This document shows, one piece after another, positions 1 to 8,287 of a stretch of DNA of 64,000 nucleotides (the stretch's first letter is position 1; every line of letters starts with the position of its first letter). Position numbers and translations under genes: made by a program. Origin of the DNA: Limnohabitans_A sp048020265. GTDB taxonomy: Bacteria; Pseudomonadota; Gammaproteobacteria; Burkholderiales; Burkholderiaceae_C. The stretch is taken from contig NZ_CP171843.1 of NCBI RefSeq assembly GCF_048020265.1, positions 496,001-560,000 on the forward strand, read 5' to 3'. The notes below the pieces were generated by a model, which was not told the DNA's origin, did no database searches, and was given only the letters and a program-made list of their open reading frames with translations.

Positions 1-567
1 CCCGGTGTTGCCGCTGTCAAAACCCGCGCCAACGCGCAGGTGGTGATCGAGCGCAGCGCCGACCGGGTGGTCACCACCGGTTGTGGCCAAGGCAGTGTAT
101 TCGGCGATTTGATGGCCCACATCGATGAGATCGAGTTGCCGTCCGCCCAGATCACGCAAGGCCAACTCTATGGCTTGGTGAACGCCATCCGTTTGCAGGA
201 AACCACCTATAAATCGTCAGGTTCGGTGCATGGCTGCGCTTTGTTCCAGGGCGATCAAATGTTGATGTTCGTCGAAGACGTGGGTCGCCACAACGCGGTG
301 GACACCATCGCAGGTTGGATGTGGATGCACGACGTGAGCGGGCAAGACAAAGTGTTCTACACCACAGGGCGCCTGACCAGCGAGATGGTCATCAAGTCGG
401 CTCAGATGGGTGTGCCCGTGGTCGTGTCACGCAGCGGCATCACACAAATGGGCCTGGATGTCGCCAAGCGACTGAGCCTGTGCGCCATTGGCCGCGCCAC
501 CAACAAACGCTTCTTGTGCTTCAGCGCTCCTGAGCGCTTGGTGTGGCAGCCTGAGTTGGCCCTATAA
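1..567 (+). CDS. fdhD: FdhD, formate dehydrogenase sulfurtransferase (5' end outside window)
   Basis: FdhD carries sulfur from IscS to the molybdenum (bis-MGD) cofactor, which makes formate dehydrogenase active. The frame is open from base 1, so the N-terminus lies upstream of the window; 188 C-terminal residues are visible. Family landmarks are TTGCGQGSVFGDL near the start, the stretch VEDVGRHNAVD (about residues 92-102 of the visible part) and the TTGRLTSEMVIK ... VVVSRSG block. The C-terminus ends in the usual GRATNKRF / PERL region. The CxxC-bearing part is not visible. No formate dehydrogenase subunit gene is in the window. Confidence 0.95.
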   Translation, partial: PGVAAVKTRANAQVVIERSADRVVTTGCGQGSVFGDLMAHIDEIELPSAQITQGQLYGLVNAIRLQETTYKSSGSVHGCALFQGDQMLMFVEDVGRHNAVDTIAGWMWMHDVSGQDKVFYTTGRLTSEMVIKSAQMGVPVVVSRSGITQMGLDVAKRLSLCAIGRATNKRFLCFSAPERLVWQPELAL

Positions 568-569
568 AC

Positions 570-596
570 CATTCGCGAGCAGGGGCTCGCTCACAC
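570..596 (-). repeat. REP-like palindrome, copy 1
   Basis: Read on the minus strand this is GTGTGAGCGAGCCCCTGCTC followed by GCGAATG, nearly the same as the copy at 32231-32258. It begins just after the fdhD stop. The GAGC / GCTC arms flank the family core. Confidence 0.7.
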
Positions 597-610
597 GAAA
601 CATCCTTATC

Positions 611-637
611 CTGGGGGGCCGCGCCTGCGGCCAGATG
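611..637 (+). repeat. REP-like palindrome, copy 2
   Basis: It reads TGGGGGGCCGCGCCTGCGGC followed by CAGATGG. It matches the GGCCGCCCCTGCGGCC version of the family seen at 32282-32309, with a few changes, and lies about 15 bases after copy 1 in the opposite orientation, forming a pair. Confidence 0.55.
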
Positions 638-702
638 GTTGAATGGGCAGCAAAAAATGCCTTGCTCCCCGCCGTAAATGGCTTGTGCGGTAAGGTGATG
701 GC

Positions 703-3273
703 ATGAATCAACAAGGATGGATGCACGGCCTCAGGCTGGGGGGGCGCAATTTGTGGCGCGATTTGCGTGCGGGCGAGTTGCGGCTGCTGATGCTGTCGGT
801 CGCATTGGCTGTGGCAGCGCTCACGGCAGTGGGGTTTTTGGCTGATCGCATGCAGTCAGGCCTTTGGCGCGATGCGCGGCAGCTGCTGGGTGGCGATGCT
901 GTGGTGGTCAGCGACCAAAGTACCCCCACCGCTTTTGTCCAGCAGGCACAACGCATGGGCTTGCAGACCAACACCAATGTGAGTTTTCCCACGATGGCCC
1001 GCGCCTTGGCTGAGCAAGGGGGTGCCAGTCGCCTGGTTGCACTCAAGGCGGTGGAGCCCGGTTACCCTTTGCGTGGCAAGTTGCTTGTTTTGCCCCAAGC
1101 GGGTCAGTCTGCCTCCAGCCCGACCCAATTGGCTCTGCCTGCCGCACCTGCCAAGCCAGCGGCCATCCCACCTGCTGGCGAGGTCTGGGTAGACCCTGCG
1201 CTGCTCGACAACCTGGGCCTGAAAACAGGGCAGATGCTGGGCTTGGGTGAGCGCAGTTTTCGCATCTCGGCGGTCATCGAGCGTGAACCTGACCGCGGTG
1301 CTGGCTTCATGACCTTTGCACCCCGCGTCATGATGAACGCGGCCGATTTGGCATCGACCGGTTTGGTGCAACCCGCAAGTCGTGTGACCTGGCGCATGGC
1401 CGTGGCAGGCGACGCAGCAGCTGCCGAGCGTTTCGTGCAATGGGCCAAGCCCGAGGTGGAGCTGAGCCATGTGCGCGGCGTGCAGATCGAGTCGTTGGAC
1501 AGCGGCCGCCCCGAAATGCGCCAGACCTTGGACCGCGCTTCCCAGTTTTTGAACTTGGTGGCTTTGCTGGCTGCTTTGCTTTGCGCCGTCGCCGTGGCCT
1601 TGGCGGCCCGCAGCTTCGCCGAGCGGCAGCTCGATGCCTGTGCCTTGCTGCGCGTTTTGGGTCAAAGCCAGCGAACACTCACGCTGAGTTACGGTCTGGA
1701 GTTTTTGGGCGCAGGCCTGCTGGCCAGTGCTGTGGGCGTGCTGGCCGGTTATGCCGTGCACCTGGGCTTTGTGGTTTTGTTGGCGGGCCTGGTGGATGCG
1801 CAACTCCCTGCCGCCACTGTGCAACCAGCGTTGATGGGCATGGCCATGGGCCTGACCCTGCTGATCGCTTTTGGCTTGCCGCCTGTGTTGCAGTTGGCGC
1901 AGGTGCCGCCTTTGCGTGTGATTCGGCGCGAGCTGGGCAGTCTGCAAGTGCGCTCAGGTCTGGTGCTGGCCATGGGCTTGGTGGGTTTTGCGCTGACGCT
2001 GCTCATGGTCAGCCGCAACCTGACTTTGGGCTTGATCACCGTGGGCGGATTTGCTGTGGCTTTGCTGGTGTTTGCCGGTTTGGCTGCGGCCGCCTTGTGG
2101 CTGCTGCGCCGTGCCGTGCCGGGGGAGCAGGCACCGCGCTCGCTGCGCTTGGCCACACGCCAAGTGGCGGCACGCCCCGTGTTTGCCGTGGTGCAGGTGA
2201 GTGCCTTGTCGGTGGGTTTGCTGGCCTTGGCCCTGCTGGTGCTGTTGCGCACCGACCTGATTGCCAGTTGGCGGCAGGCCACGCCGGCCAACGCACCCGA
2301 TCGTTTTGTCATCAATGTGCAGCCCGAGCAAGCCACCGACTTCTTGGCCAGCCTTCGACAATCTGGTGTGCCATCGCCTGACTGGTTCCCCATGATTCGT
2401 GGACGCCTGGTGGCCATCAATGGCCGCGAGGTAGGGCCCAGCGACTTTGAGGCCGATCGCGCCAAACGCCTGATTGATCGCGAAATCAACCTCTCCCACT
2501 CAGCCGTCTTGCCCGCCCACAACCCCCTCACGGCAGGCCGTTGGGTGCCCGAAGAAGCCGACGGCGTGAGTGTGGAGCAGGGCATTGCCGACACACTGGG
2601 CCTGAAGTTGGGCGATCAGCTGCGCTTCGACATCGCAGGTCAGCCCCGAGAGGCCCGCATCACCAGCTTGCGCAAAGTGGACTGGACCTCCATGCGGGCC
2701 AACTTCTTCATGATGTTTCCCGTCTCGCAAATGCCCGACCTGCCCATGACCTACATGGCGGCGTTCCGCTCGCCACCGGGCCCCGAGGGTTTTGACAACG
2801 CGCTGGTCAACCAGTTTCCCAACATCACCAGTGTGGACATGCGCAGCACCTTGGCGCAGGTGCAGCGCGTCATGGACCAGGTGATCCGTGCAGTGGAGTA
2901 CCTGTTCGCCTTCACATTGGCCGCCGGCCTGATGGTGCTGTTGGCCGCGGTGGGCGCCAGCCGACAGGCGCGGGAGCGCGAATACGCCATCATGCGGGCG
3001 CTCGGAGCAGGGCGCTCTTTGCTTGCCCAGGTGCAGCGCACCGAGCTGCTGGGCTTGGGCTGGTTGGCGGGCTTTATGGCCAGCAGCATGGCCTTGGTGG
3101 TGGGATGGGCGCTGGCGCGTTTTGCCTTCGAGTTTGCATGGCAAGCTCCGCTGTGGGCACCTTTGGCTGGTGGTGCCCTTGGCGCAGTGCTCGCGTGGGC
3201 AGCCGGCAGCCTCAGCCTGTCTGGCGTGCTGCGCCAACCTGTCATGCAAACCCTTCGGCAAGCAGCCGAGTGA
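703..3273 (+). CDS. Large FtsX-type ABC transporter permease (YbbP-like)
   Basis: The protein has 856 residues. A membrane segment near residue 30 (LMLSVALAVAALTAVGF) is followed by a periplasmic domain, a central group of membrane helices (about 270-480), a second periplasmic domain (about 520-720) and three C-terminal helices. This duplicated FtsX/MacB_PCD layout and the length fit the YbbP family, which pairs with a YbbA-type ATPase and may move lipids or lipophilic molecules. No ATPase gene is adjacent, so its partner must be elsewhere. The conserved EYAIMRALGAG motif before the last helices is the usual FtsX coupling-helix sequence. The substrate cannot be read from the sequence. Confidence 0.85.
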   Translation: MNQQGWMHGLRLGGRNLWRDLRAGELRLLMLSVALAVAALTAVGFLADRMQSGLWRDARQLLGGDAVVVSDQSTPTAFVQQAQRMGLQTNTNVSFPTMARALAEQGGASRLVALKAVEPGYPLRGKLLVLPQAGQSASSPTQLALPAAPAKPAAIPPAGEVWVDPALLDNLGLKTGQMLGLGERSFRISAVIEREPDRGAGFMTFAPRVMMNAADLASTGLVQPASRVTWRMAVAGDAAAAERFVQWAKPEVELSHVRGVQIESLDSGRPEMRQTLDRASQFLNLVALLAALLCAVAVALAARSFAERQLDACALLRVLGQSQRTLTLSYGLEFLGAGLLASAVGVLAGYAVHLGFVVLLAGLVDAQLPAATVQPALMGMAMGLTLLIAFGLPPVLQLAQVPPLRVIRRELGSLQVRSGLVLAMGLVGFALTLLMVSRNLTLGLITVGGFAVALLVFAGLAAAALWLLRRAVPGEQAPRSLRLATRQVAARPVFAVVQVSALSVGLLALALLVLLRTDLIASWRQATPANAPDRFVINVQPEQATDFLASLRQSGVPSPDWFPMIRGRLVAINGREVGPSDFEADRAKRLIDREINLSHSAVLPAHNPLTAGRWVPEEADGVSVEQGIADTLGLKLGDQLRFDIAGQPREARITSLRKVDWTSMRANFFMMFPVSQMPDLPMTYMAAFRSPPGPEGFDNALVNQFPNITSVDMRSTLAQVQRVMDQVIRAVEYLFAFTLAAGLMVLLAAVGASRQAREREYAIMRALGAGRSLLAQVQRTELLGLGWLAGFMASSMALVVGWALARFAFEFAWQAPLWAPLAGGALGAVLAWAAGSLSLSGVLRQPVMQTLRQAAE

Positions 3274-3288
3274 ACCACAATAGAAGCC

Positions 3289-3693
3289 ATGCAAATCGAA
3301 GACAAACCCCCGTTTGACACCCCGTTCGAGTGGATCGGAGGGGAGGCCCGCGTCAATGCCTTGGCCGAGCGTTTTTATGACCTCATGGACATCGAGCCAG
3401 GCTACAAGGAGCTGCGTGCCGCCCATGGCAGCACCTTGCAAGACGCGCGTGACAAATTGTTCTGGTTCCTGTGCGGTTGGCTGGGCGGGCCGGAGCACTA
3501 CACCGAACGCTTTGGTCACCCGCGCCTGCGCATGCGCCACATGCCGTTTTCGATTGGCGTGCTGGAGCGTGACCAATGGCTCGCCTGCATGGACCAGGCC
3601 ATGCAGGAAACCCAGGTTGACCCAGTGTTGCGCGAGCGCCTGAACGCCAGCTTCTTCAAAACCGCCGACTGGATGCGCAACCGCGGCGCTTGA
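3289..3693 (+). CDS. Group II truncated haemoglobin
   Basis: 134 residues with the two-over-two globin pattern: an N-terminal GGEARVNALAERFYDLMD helix, then KLFWFLCGWLGGPEHYTERFGHPRLRMRHMPF carried in pieces across the CD to F region. The Tyr in FYDLMD, the GWLGGP turn, the proximal His in LRMRH and a Trp in DQWLACM mark group II (GlbO/YjbI type). Such proteins bind O2 or NO in the cytoplasm. It begins 15 bases after the permease stop and may be read with it. Function beyond haem-ligand binding is inferred from the family. Confidence 0.9.
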   Translation: MQIEDKPPFDTPFEWIGGEARVNALAERFYDLMDIEPGYKELRAAHGSTLQDARDKLFWFLCGWLGGPEHYTERFGHPRLRMRHMPFSIGVLERDQWLACMDQAMQETQVDPVLRERLNASFFKTADWMRNRGA

Positions 3694-3744
3694 CCACCAT
3701 GCTTGCAAGTGGGCCGTTTTTGCGCACTGATGAATTTGAACTTG

Positions 3745-3770
3745 CGGGAGGTCGCCCCTGCGGCCGATGG
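3745..3770 (+). repeat. REP-like palindrome, copy 3
   Basis: GCGGGAGGTCGCCCCTGCGG followed by CCGATG, between the convergent haemoglobin and Smr genes. It matches the GGCCGCCCCTGCGGCCGAATG family form with one change in the left arm. Confidence 0.65.
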
Positions 3771-3781
3771 CGTGAAGCAGC

Positions 3782-4420
3782 TCAACCCGCTGGTTTGAGC
3801 AACACCAGCAAAGCGCCGGCTCCGCCTTCTGCCGGTTTCGCCTGGACGAAGGCCATCACTTGGTTCTTTTGAATCAGCCAGCTGTGGACCTTGGGTTTGA
3901 GGACCGAGGTTTTGCCTGGCGAACCCAGCCCTTTGCCATGCACGACGCGCAGACACCGCAAGCCTTGACGGTGAGCGAGCCGGATGAATTCGGCCAGTGC
4001 CACACGGGCCTCGTCGCTGCGCAGGCCGTGCAAGTCGATCTCGCGCTGAATGGACCAGCCGCCCTTGCGCAGCTTCTGGGTTACGTCGATGCCGATGCCA
4101 GGACGCCGAAAACTCAGGGCGTCGTCGGTGTCGAGCAAGGTACTCACATCAAAGCCATCGCTCAAGGCGTCGCGTAAAACCGCTTCTTCATCTTTTTGTC
4201 GCTGCAAAGCCACGGGCGCAGGCGCGGGTGGGATGATGGGGGCTTGGTCGTGCAAAGGCAGCCGCTGCACAACGCCGACCGCACGCACAAACAAGTTGGC
4301 CTCGGCTTCGCGCTGCCGCGCAGCGGCCAGCCGAGTGGCCTCTTCGGCTTTGGCCTTCGCATGGGCCTCAGCGAGTTGTTTTTGGACCTTCTTGAGGTCT
4401 TGCAGGGCATTGATTTTCAC
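3782..4420 (-). CDS. Smr domain protein
   Basis: About 212 residues from the GTG at 4420, which gives the typical start VKINALQDLKKVQKQL. An ATG further upstream (4552) would run into apaH and add an unlikely Cys- and His-rich leader. A charged coiled N-terminus (about 1-45) is followed by a linker and a C-terminal Smr domain: the IDLHGLRSDEARVALAEFI motif and VVHGKGLGSPG loop are the hallmark of this nuclease-related fold. These stand-alone Smr proteins are thought to act on nucleic acid; the exact role is unknown. The start codon has no clear ribosome site, so the start is less certain than the gene. Confidence 0.82.
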   Translation of the reverse strand: MKINALQDLKKVQKQLAEAHAKAKAEEATRLAAARQREAEANLFVRAVGVVQRLPLHDQAPIIPPAPAPVALQRQKDEEAVLRDALSDGFDVSTLLDTDDALSFRRPGIGIDVTQKLRKGGWSIQREIDLHGLRSDEARVALAEFIRLAHRQGLRCLRVVHGKGLGSPGKTSVLKPKVHSWLIQKNQVMAFVQAKPAEGGAGALLVLLKPAG

Positions 4421-4524
4421 CCGGTGATCGTGCCACAAAAAGGTCTGGCCTGGCCGCCGATGAGTCTGTTCACACCTTTGGCCACAGGGGCAGACTCCCC
4501 CATGTGTTGAATCGGCTTGTTCAT

Positions 4525-5352
4525 TCACCCCGGCCGCTGCGCCTGCTCGCACTTCACCTGAATCAACTCGTGCTGCCCATGGTCACCCAGTCGCATGGCA
4601 CTCAGGCAGCCGCCCCACACGCAACCCGTGTCCAGCGCCCACACGTTGCGGCGCTGCAGCTGCCCCAGTGTCGACCAGTGGCCAAAGGCCACGGTCACAT
4701 CGGCCGTCTGCCTGTCCGGCACATCAAACCAAGGCATGAAGCCCGCAGGCGCTGCATCGGCGCTTTCTTTGGTCGCGAATTCCATCACGCCATCGGTCGA
4801 GCAAAAGCGCAAGCGGGTCAGTGCATTCACCACCACGCGCAGCCGGTCTGCGCCCGTCAAATCATCGCGCCAGGCTGCTGGCTCGTTGCCATACATCTGG
4901 TGCAAAAAATCACTCAAATCAGGTCCACGCAAAACCACTTCCACCTCGCTCGCCAAGGCCAAGGTCTGCGCCACAGTCCAAGTCGGTAACACCCCTGCAT
5001 GCACCATCAGCACACCATGGTCCCAAATGGCCATGCGCTGGTGCCGCAGCCAGTCCAGCAGGGCCGGGCGGTCGGCCGCGTGCAAGATGCCTTCCAACGT
5101 GTCCATCGGCTTGAGCCGTCCAGCGCCTGCAGCCACGGCCAGCAAATGCAAATCGTGGTTGCCCAGCACGCACTGCACGGCATGGCCCATCGCCATCAAG
5201 CGCCGCAGCACCTGCTCTGAGGCGGGCCCCCGATTCACCAAGTCGCCCAACACATACAAGGTGTCTCTGCTGGGCGAAAAACCCAGCTCATCCAGCAGCC
5301 GCCCCAAAGGCGCATCGCAGCCCTGTACATCACCGACCCAATAAACAGACAT
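4525..5352 (-). CDS. apaH: Bis(5'-nucleosyl)-tetraphosphatase, symmetrical
   Basis: ApaH splits diadenosine tetraphosphate into two ADP, which controls this stress nucleotide and RNA caps made from it. The 275-residue protein opens MSVYWVGDVQGC. The metallophosphatase motifs GDVQGC, GDLVNRGP and GNHDLH are all present with their metal ligands. The start at 5352 is preceded by AGAGGTG about five bases upstream, which decides it over an ATG at 5406. It is read on the same strand as the Smr gene downstream. Confidence 0.93.
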   Translation of the reverse strand: MSVYWVGDVQGCDAPLGRLLDELGFSPSRDTLYVLGDLVNRGPASEQVLRRLMAMGHAVQCVLGNHDLHLLAVAAGAGRLKPMDTLEGILHAADRPALLDWLRHQRMAIWDHGVLMVHAGVLPTWTVAQTLALASEVEVVLRGPDLSDFLHQMYGNEPAAWRDDLTGADRLRVVVNALTRLRFCSTDGVMEFATKESADAAPAGFMPWFDVPDRQTADVTVAFGHWSTLGQLQRRNVWALDTGCVWGGCLSAMRLGDHGQHELIQVKCEQAQRPG

Positions 5353-5466
5353 AAGCACCTCTTTGCCGAATTGTCCCAAATCGTTGCTCATGTTCGTTGA
5401 AGGCATAGACTCCCGAGCAAATTGGGCTCGACGATTGCCAGCGCCACTCTTGGCACAATGGGGGTT

Positions 5467-6771
5467 ATGGATTTTTTATTGATCGTCTTCCTCACCCTGC
5501 TCAATGGGGTATTTGCCATGTCGGAGCTGGCGTTGGCCTCCAGCCGCAAGGCTCGGTTGGCTGCCATGGAGGAGGCGGGTGACAAAGGCGCACATGCCGC
5601 GCTCAAACTGCTCGCAGAACCCACCCAGTTTTTGTCCACCGTGCAAGTGGGCATTACCTCCATCGGTGTGCTCAACGGCATCGTGGGGGAAGCGGCATTC
5701 AGTGGTGGTTTGGCCTTGCATCTGATGCAGTGGGGCCTGACCGAGCCGGTTGCTGCCATCACCGCCACCGCCATCGTGGTCACCCTCATCACCTTCACCA
5801 CCATCATCTTTGGAGAACTGGTGCCCAAGCGCATTGGTCAGCTCTACCCGGAGGCTGTGGCCCGCCTTGTGGCCCGCCCCATGGCGTGGCTGGCCAAAGC
5901 GGCGGGGCCTTTTGTCAAACTGCTCTCGCTGTCCACCCAAGGCATGCTCAAACTCATGCGCATTGACAGCACAGGTAACCGCGCCGTGACCGAAGAAGAA
6001 ATCACGGCCAGCCTGGTTGAAGGCGTGGATGCCGGCTTGATCGAAGAGCACGAACACCAAATGGTGCGCAACGTATTCCACCTGGACGACCGGGCGCTCA
6101 CCTCGATGATGACGCCGCGCAGCGATATCCAATGGCTCGAAGCCAGTCTTACGCCCCAACAGGCCATGGACCGCATCAACCAGATGCGTGGCGAAGGAAA
6201 CCACTCCTGGTACCCTGTCTGCCGCGATGGTCTGGGCCACATCATGGGCGTCATCAGTCTGTCGCATTTGCTGGCGTTGCCCCACGGCGACGAGCGCCCA
6301 CTCGAAAACCACGCCCAAACCGCGCACTTCGTGCCCGAAACCCTGACCGGCATGGAGCTGCTCGAGCAAATGCGTGACCAATCGAGCCGCATGCTCTTCG
6401 TGGTCGATGAATATGGCGAAGTGCAGGGCCTGCTCACCCCACTCGACCTGCTCGAAGCGATCACCGGTGAGCTCAAACCCGACACCAACGCCGACGCCTG
6501 GGCTACTCAAAATGAAGACGGCAGCTGGTTGCTCGACGGCATCATGCCAGTCAACGAACTCAAGGCCCGGCTGGACATCAAGGAACTGCCTGCCGAAGAC
6601 AAAAACCGTTACAACACGCTGGCGGGCCTGCTCATGTATGCCCTCGGTCAGCTGCCTGCCCAAGGCCAGGTGATCGAGCTGGCCGGCTGGCGCTTCCAGG
6701 TTGTTGACCTCGAAGGCCGCCGCATCGACAAGGTGGCAGCCACACAGCAAATGGCTGCACTTGTTTCGTGA
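5467..6771 (+). CDS. CNNM/CBS-domain membrane protein (HlyC/CorC family)
   Basis: 434 residues. The N-terminal DUF21/CNNM part (about 1-190) starts MDFLLIVFLTLLNGVFAMSE and has four hydrophobic segments. A CBS pair follows (about 200-335), containing MMTPRSDIQWL and FVVDEYGEVQGLLT, and a C-terminal CorC_HlyC domain (about 350-425). Relatives are linked to magnesium or cobalt efflux and membrane homeostasis. The start at 5467 was chosen because a G-rich ribosome site sits just before it and the helix begins at once. The older name hemolysin is not supported by anything in the sequence. Confidence 0.9.
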   Translation: MDFLLIVFLTLLNGVFAMSELALASSRKARLAAMEEAGDKGAHAALKLLAEPTQFLSTVQVGITSIGVLNGIVGEAAFSGGLALHLMQWGLTEPVAAITATAIVVTLITFTTIIFGELVPKRIGQLYPEAVARLVARPMAWLAKAAGPFVKLLSLSTQGMLKLMRIDSTGNRAVTEEEITASLVEGVDAGLIEEHEHQMVRNVFHLDDRALTSMMTPRSDIQWLEASLTPQQAMDRINQMRGEGNHSWYPVCRDGLGHIMGVISLSHLLALPHGDERPLENHAQTAHFVPETLTGMELLEQMRDQSSRMLFVVDEYGEVQGLLTPLDLLEAITGELKPDTNADAWATQNEDGSWLLDGIMPVNELKARLDIKELPAEDKNRYNTLAGLLMYALGQLPAQGQVIELAGWRFQVVDLEGRRIDKVAATQQMAALVS

Positions 6772-7192
6772 TGGCCATAACTACTTGCAGTTGTAATACC
6801 CCCATAGGCGGTTATCCATGTTGCGCCATTATTCAGCGCCCGCAGAACTGGAAATTTGGGTAAAAATTGCTTGATTAAAAGAAGAAATCCGGATTGCCTG
6901 GATTGGTCAGAATCTGGTTTGAGATGCCCTTGCCATTCAAACGCATGGACCCGTGATCATGTCGGGAGTGAGCAAGTCACGGTCTTGTAACCCAAAATTT
7001 ATAAGCGACCTGAAATAACCCATTACCTTGTGCTTCGTGAAAAAAATTCATGCAGTTATTAAAATAACCATCACAATCCAGCCTCTCTAGGTTGATAAAT
7101 TCACCCGAAAAGGGTTGTATACCTAAATCATCGGCTATTTGAACAAACTCTGATGTATATTCAGCGCTATTGACGTTTAACCAGGATCTATC
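6772..7192 (+). other. 421-base AT-rich spacer before the H-NS gene
   Basis: The composition drops to that of a promoter or horizontally acquired region. It has no convincing gene and no repeat of the REP family. It ends in CCAGGATCTATC before the ATG at 7193, which supplies an AGGA ribosome site. The promoter of the H-NS gene must lie here, but no pair of -35 and -10 boxes is clear enough to mark. Confidence 0.5.
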
Positions 7193-7492
7193 ATGACTTC
7201 TAGCTACAAAGAATTATTGGCCCAACGCGACGCTTTGGAACAAGCCATTGCCCAAGCTCGCCAAAACGAAATCTCCAGCGCAGTGGCCAAAGTGCGCGAA
7301 CTGGTGGCCGAGTATGGTTTAACCGCTCAAGACGTCTTTCCAGGCCGCGTCAGTAAATCCGGTGCCTCCAAAGCTGCCAGCAAAGTCGCCGCGAAGTACC
7401 GCGATCCCGCCACTGGCCAAACCTGGACAGGCCGAGGCAAAGCCCCCAAGTGGATCGAAGGCAAAGACCGCACCCCATTTGTGATTGCCTGA
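7193..7492 (+). CDS. H-NS family nucleoid protein
   Basis: 99 residues. A helical, charged N-terminal half (SYKELLAQRDALEQAIAQAR) would form the dimer, and a Lys/Ala-rich linker leads to the C-terminal DNA-binding motif YRDPATGQTWTGRGKAPKW (about residues 71-89). This motif is typical of betaproteobacterial H-NS proteins, which bind curved AT-rich DNA and silence acquired genes. The gene stands alone, with a long AT-rich upstream region and a strong terminator downstream. It sits just ahead of the rfaH gene and a large AT-rich polysaccharide block, a natural H-NS target. Confidence 0.92.
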   Translation: MTSSYKELLAQRDALEQAIAQARQNEISSAVAKVRELVAEYGLTAQDVFPGRVSKSGASKAASKVAAKYRDPATGQTWTGRGKAPKWIEGKDRTPFVIA

Positions 7493-7511
7493 ATTCCCTC
7501 AAGCCACCTGC

Positions 7512-7540
7512 AAAACCCCGCTTCAGCGGGGTTTTGTTTT
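7512..7540 (+). terminator. Intrinsic terminator of the H-NS gene
   Basis: A perfect 10-bp stem AAAACCCCGC / GCGGGGTTTT with a TTCA loop (7512-7535) followed by GTTTT. It lies 20 bases after the stop. Confidence 0.9.
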
Positions 7541-7615
7541 GGTGATCCCATCTGCGTCGATGGGCCAATATGCAGGCCTCTAAAATAGTCTTACAGACAC
7601 CACGCTAAAGACAGA

Positions 7616-8167
7616 ATGCCCCAAAACCCGCCAACACCAGACAAGCTTTCGCTGGAAAGCAAACCATCCGCACGTTGGTATCTGGCCTATACCAAACCTC
7701 GGGAAGAAAAAATCGCTGAGATTAATTTGCAGCAGCAAGACTTTGAAGCTTATCTGCCGCTGTACAAAAAATTCAAAAAAACCGAGCAAGGTCCGGTTGC
7801 ACTGTTCGAGCCCATGTTTCCCCGCTACATTTTGTTTCGGCCCGGAAAACCCGAACAAAGCATTTCGGCCGTGCGCAGCACAAAAGGCATCGCCACCATC
7901 GTACGCTTTGGCTTCGAGCCTGCCATGCTCCACGACGAACTTGTGCAACGCATCCGGCAAGTCGAACAAGACCGCAACCACGCCACACTTCAAGAACTCA
8001 GTAATCTCAAGGCCGGCCAAGCGGTGCGCCTCAAGCACACCGCGCTTGGTGGGGTGGAAGGCCTGATCCAAAGCGTGTCCAGCAAACGCGTGGCCGTCTT
8101 GCTTGAAATTTTGGGGCGCCCCACGGTGGTGCAGCTGGAGCACCACCAGGTTGAGGCGAACGTCTGA
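7616..8167 (+). CDS. rfaH: NusG paralogue of RfaH type, transcription antiterminator
   Basis: RfaH binds RNA polymerase paused at an ops element and lets it read through long, poorly expressed operons; it also recruits ribosomes. The 183-residue protein has an NGN domain starting at about residue 20 (WYLAYTKPREEKIAEINL), the RfaH-like EPMFPRYILFRPG and TKGIATIVRFG segments, and a KOW-type C-terminal domain (LKAGQAVRLKHTALGGVEG). It is about 20 residues longer than E. coli RfaH, mainly at the N-terminus. NusG itself normally lies next to ribosomal genes, so this is a specialised paralogue. Two ops-like sites occur downstream at 9254 and 13225, which supports RfaH rather than another NusG-like protein. 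Confidence 0.88.
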   Translation: MPQNPPTPDKLSLESKPSARWYLAYTKPREEKIAEINLQQQDFEAYLPLYKKFKKTEQGPVALFEPMFPRYILFRPGKPEQSISAVRSTKGIATIVRFGFEPAMLHDELVQRIRQVEQDRNHATLQELSNLKAGQAVRLKHTALGGVEGLIQSVSSKRVAVLLEILGRPTVVQLEHHQVEANV

Positions 8168-8287
8168 TTAGGGCAGGGAGTTGATTTCCGACGACGCAGG
8201 AATGCCCTGTTTCAAATAGATACGTCTGTCTGTCGGGATGTATATCCGTGTACCACTAAAATCTATTAATTTTGATATTTGTACACT

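Noticed and set aside
6977..7213. Open frame of 78 codons on the minus strand through the AT-rich spacer before the H-NS gene
   Set aside because: It has no good start, overlaps the H-NS start, and matches no family I recognise; chance openness over this length is possible.
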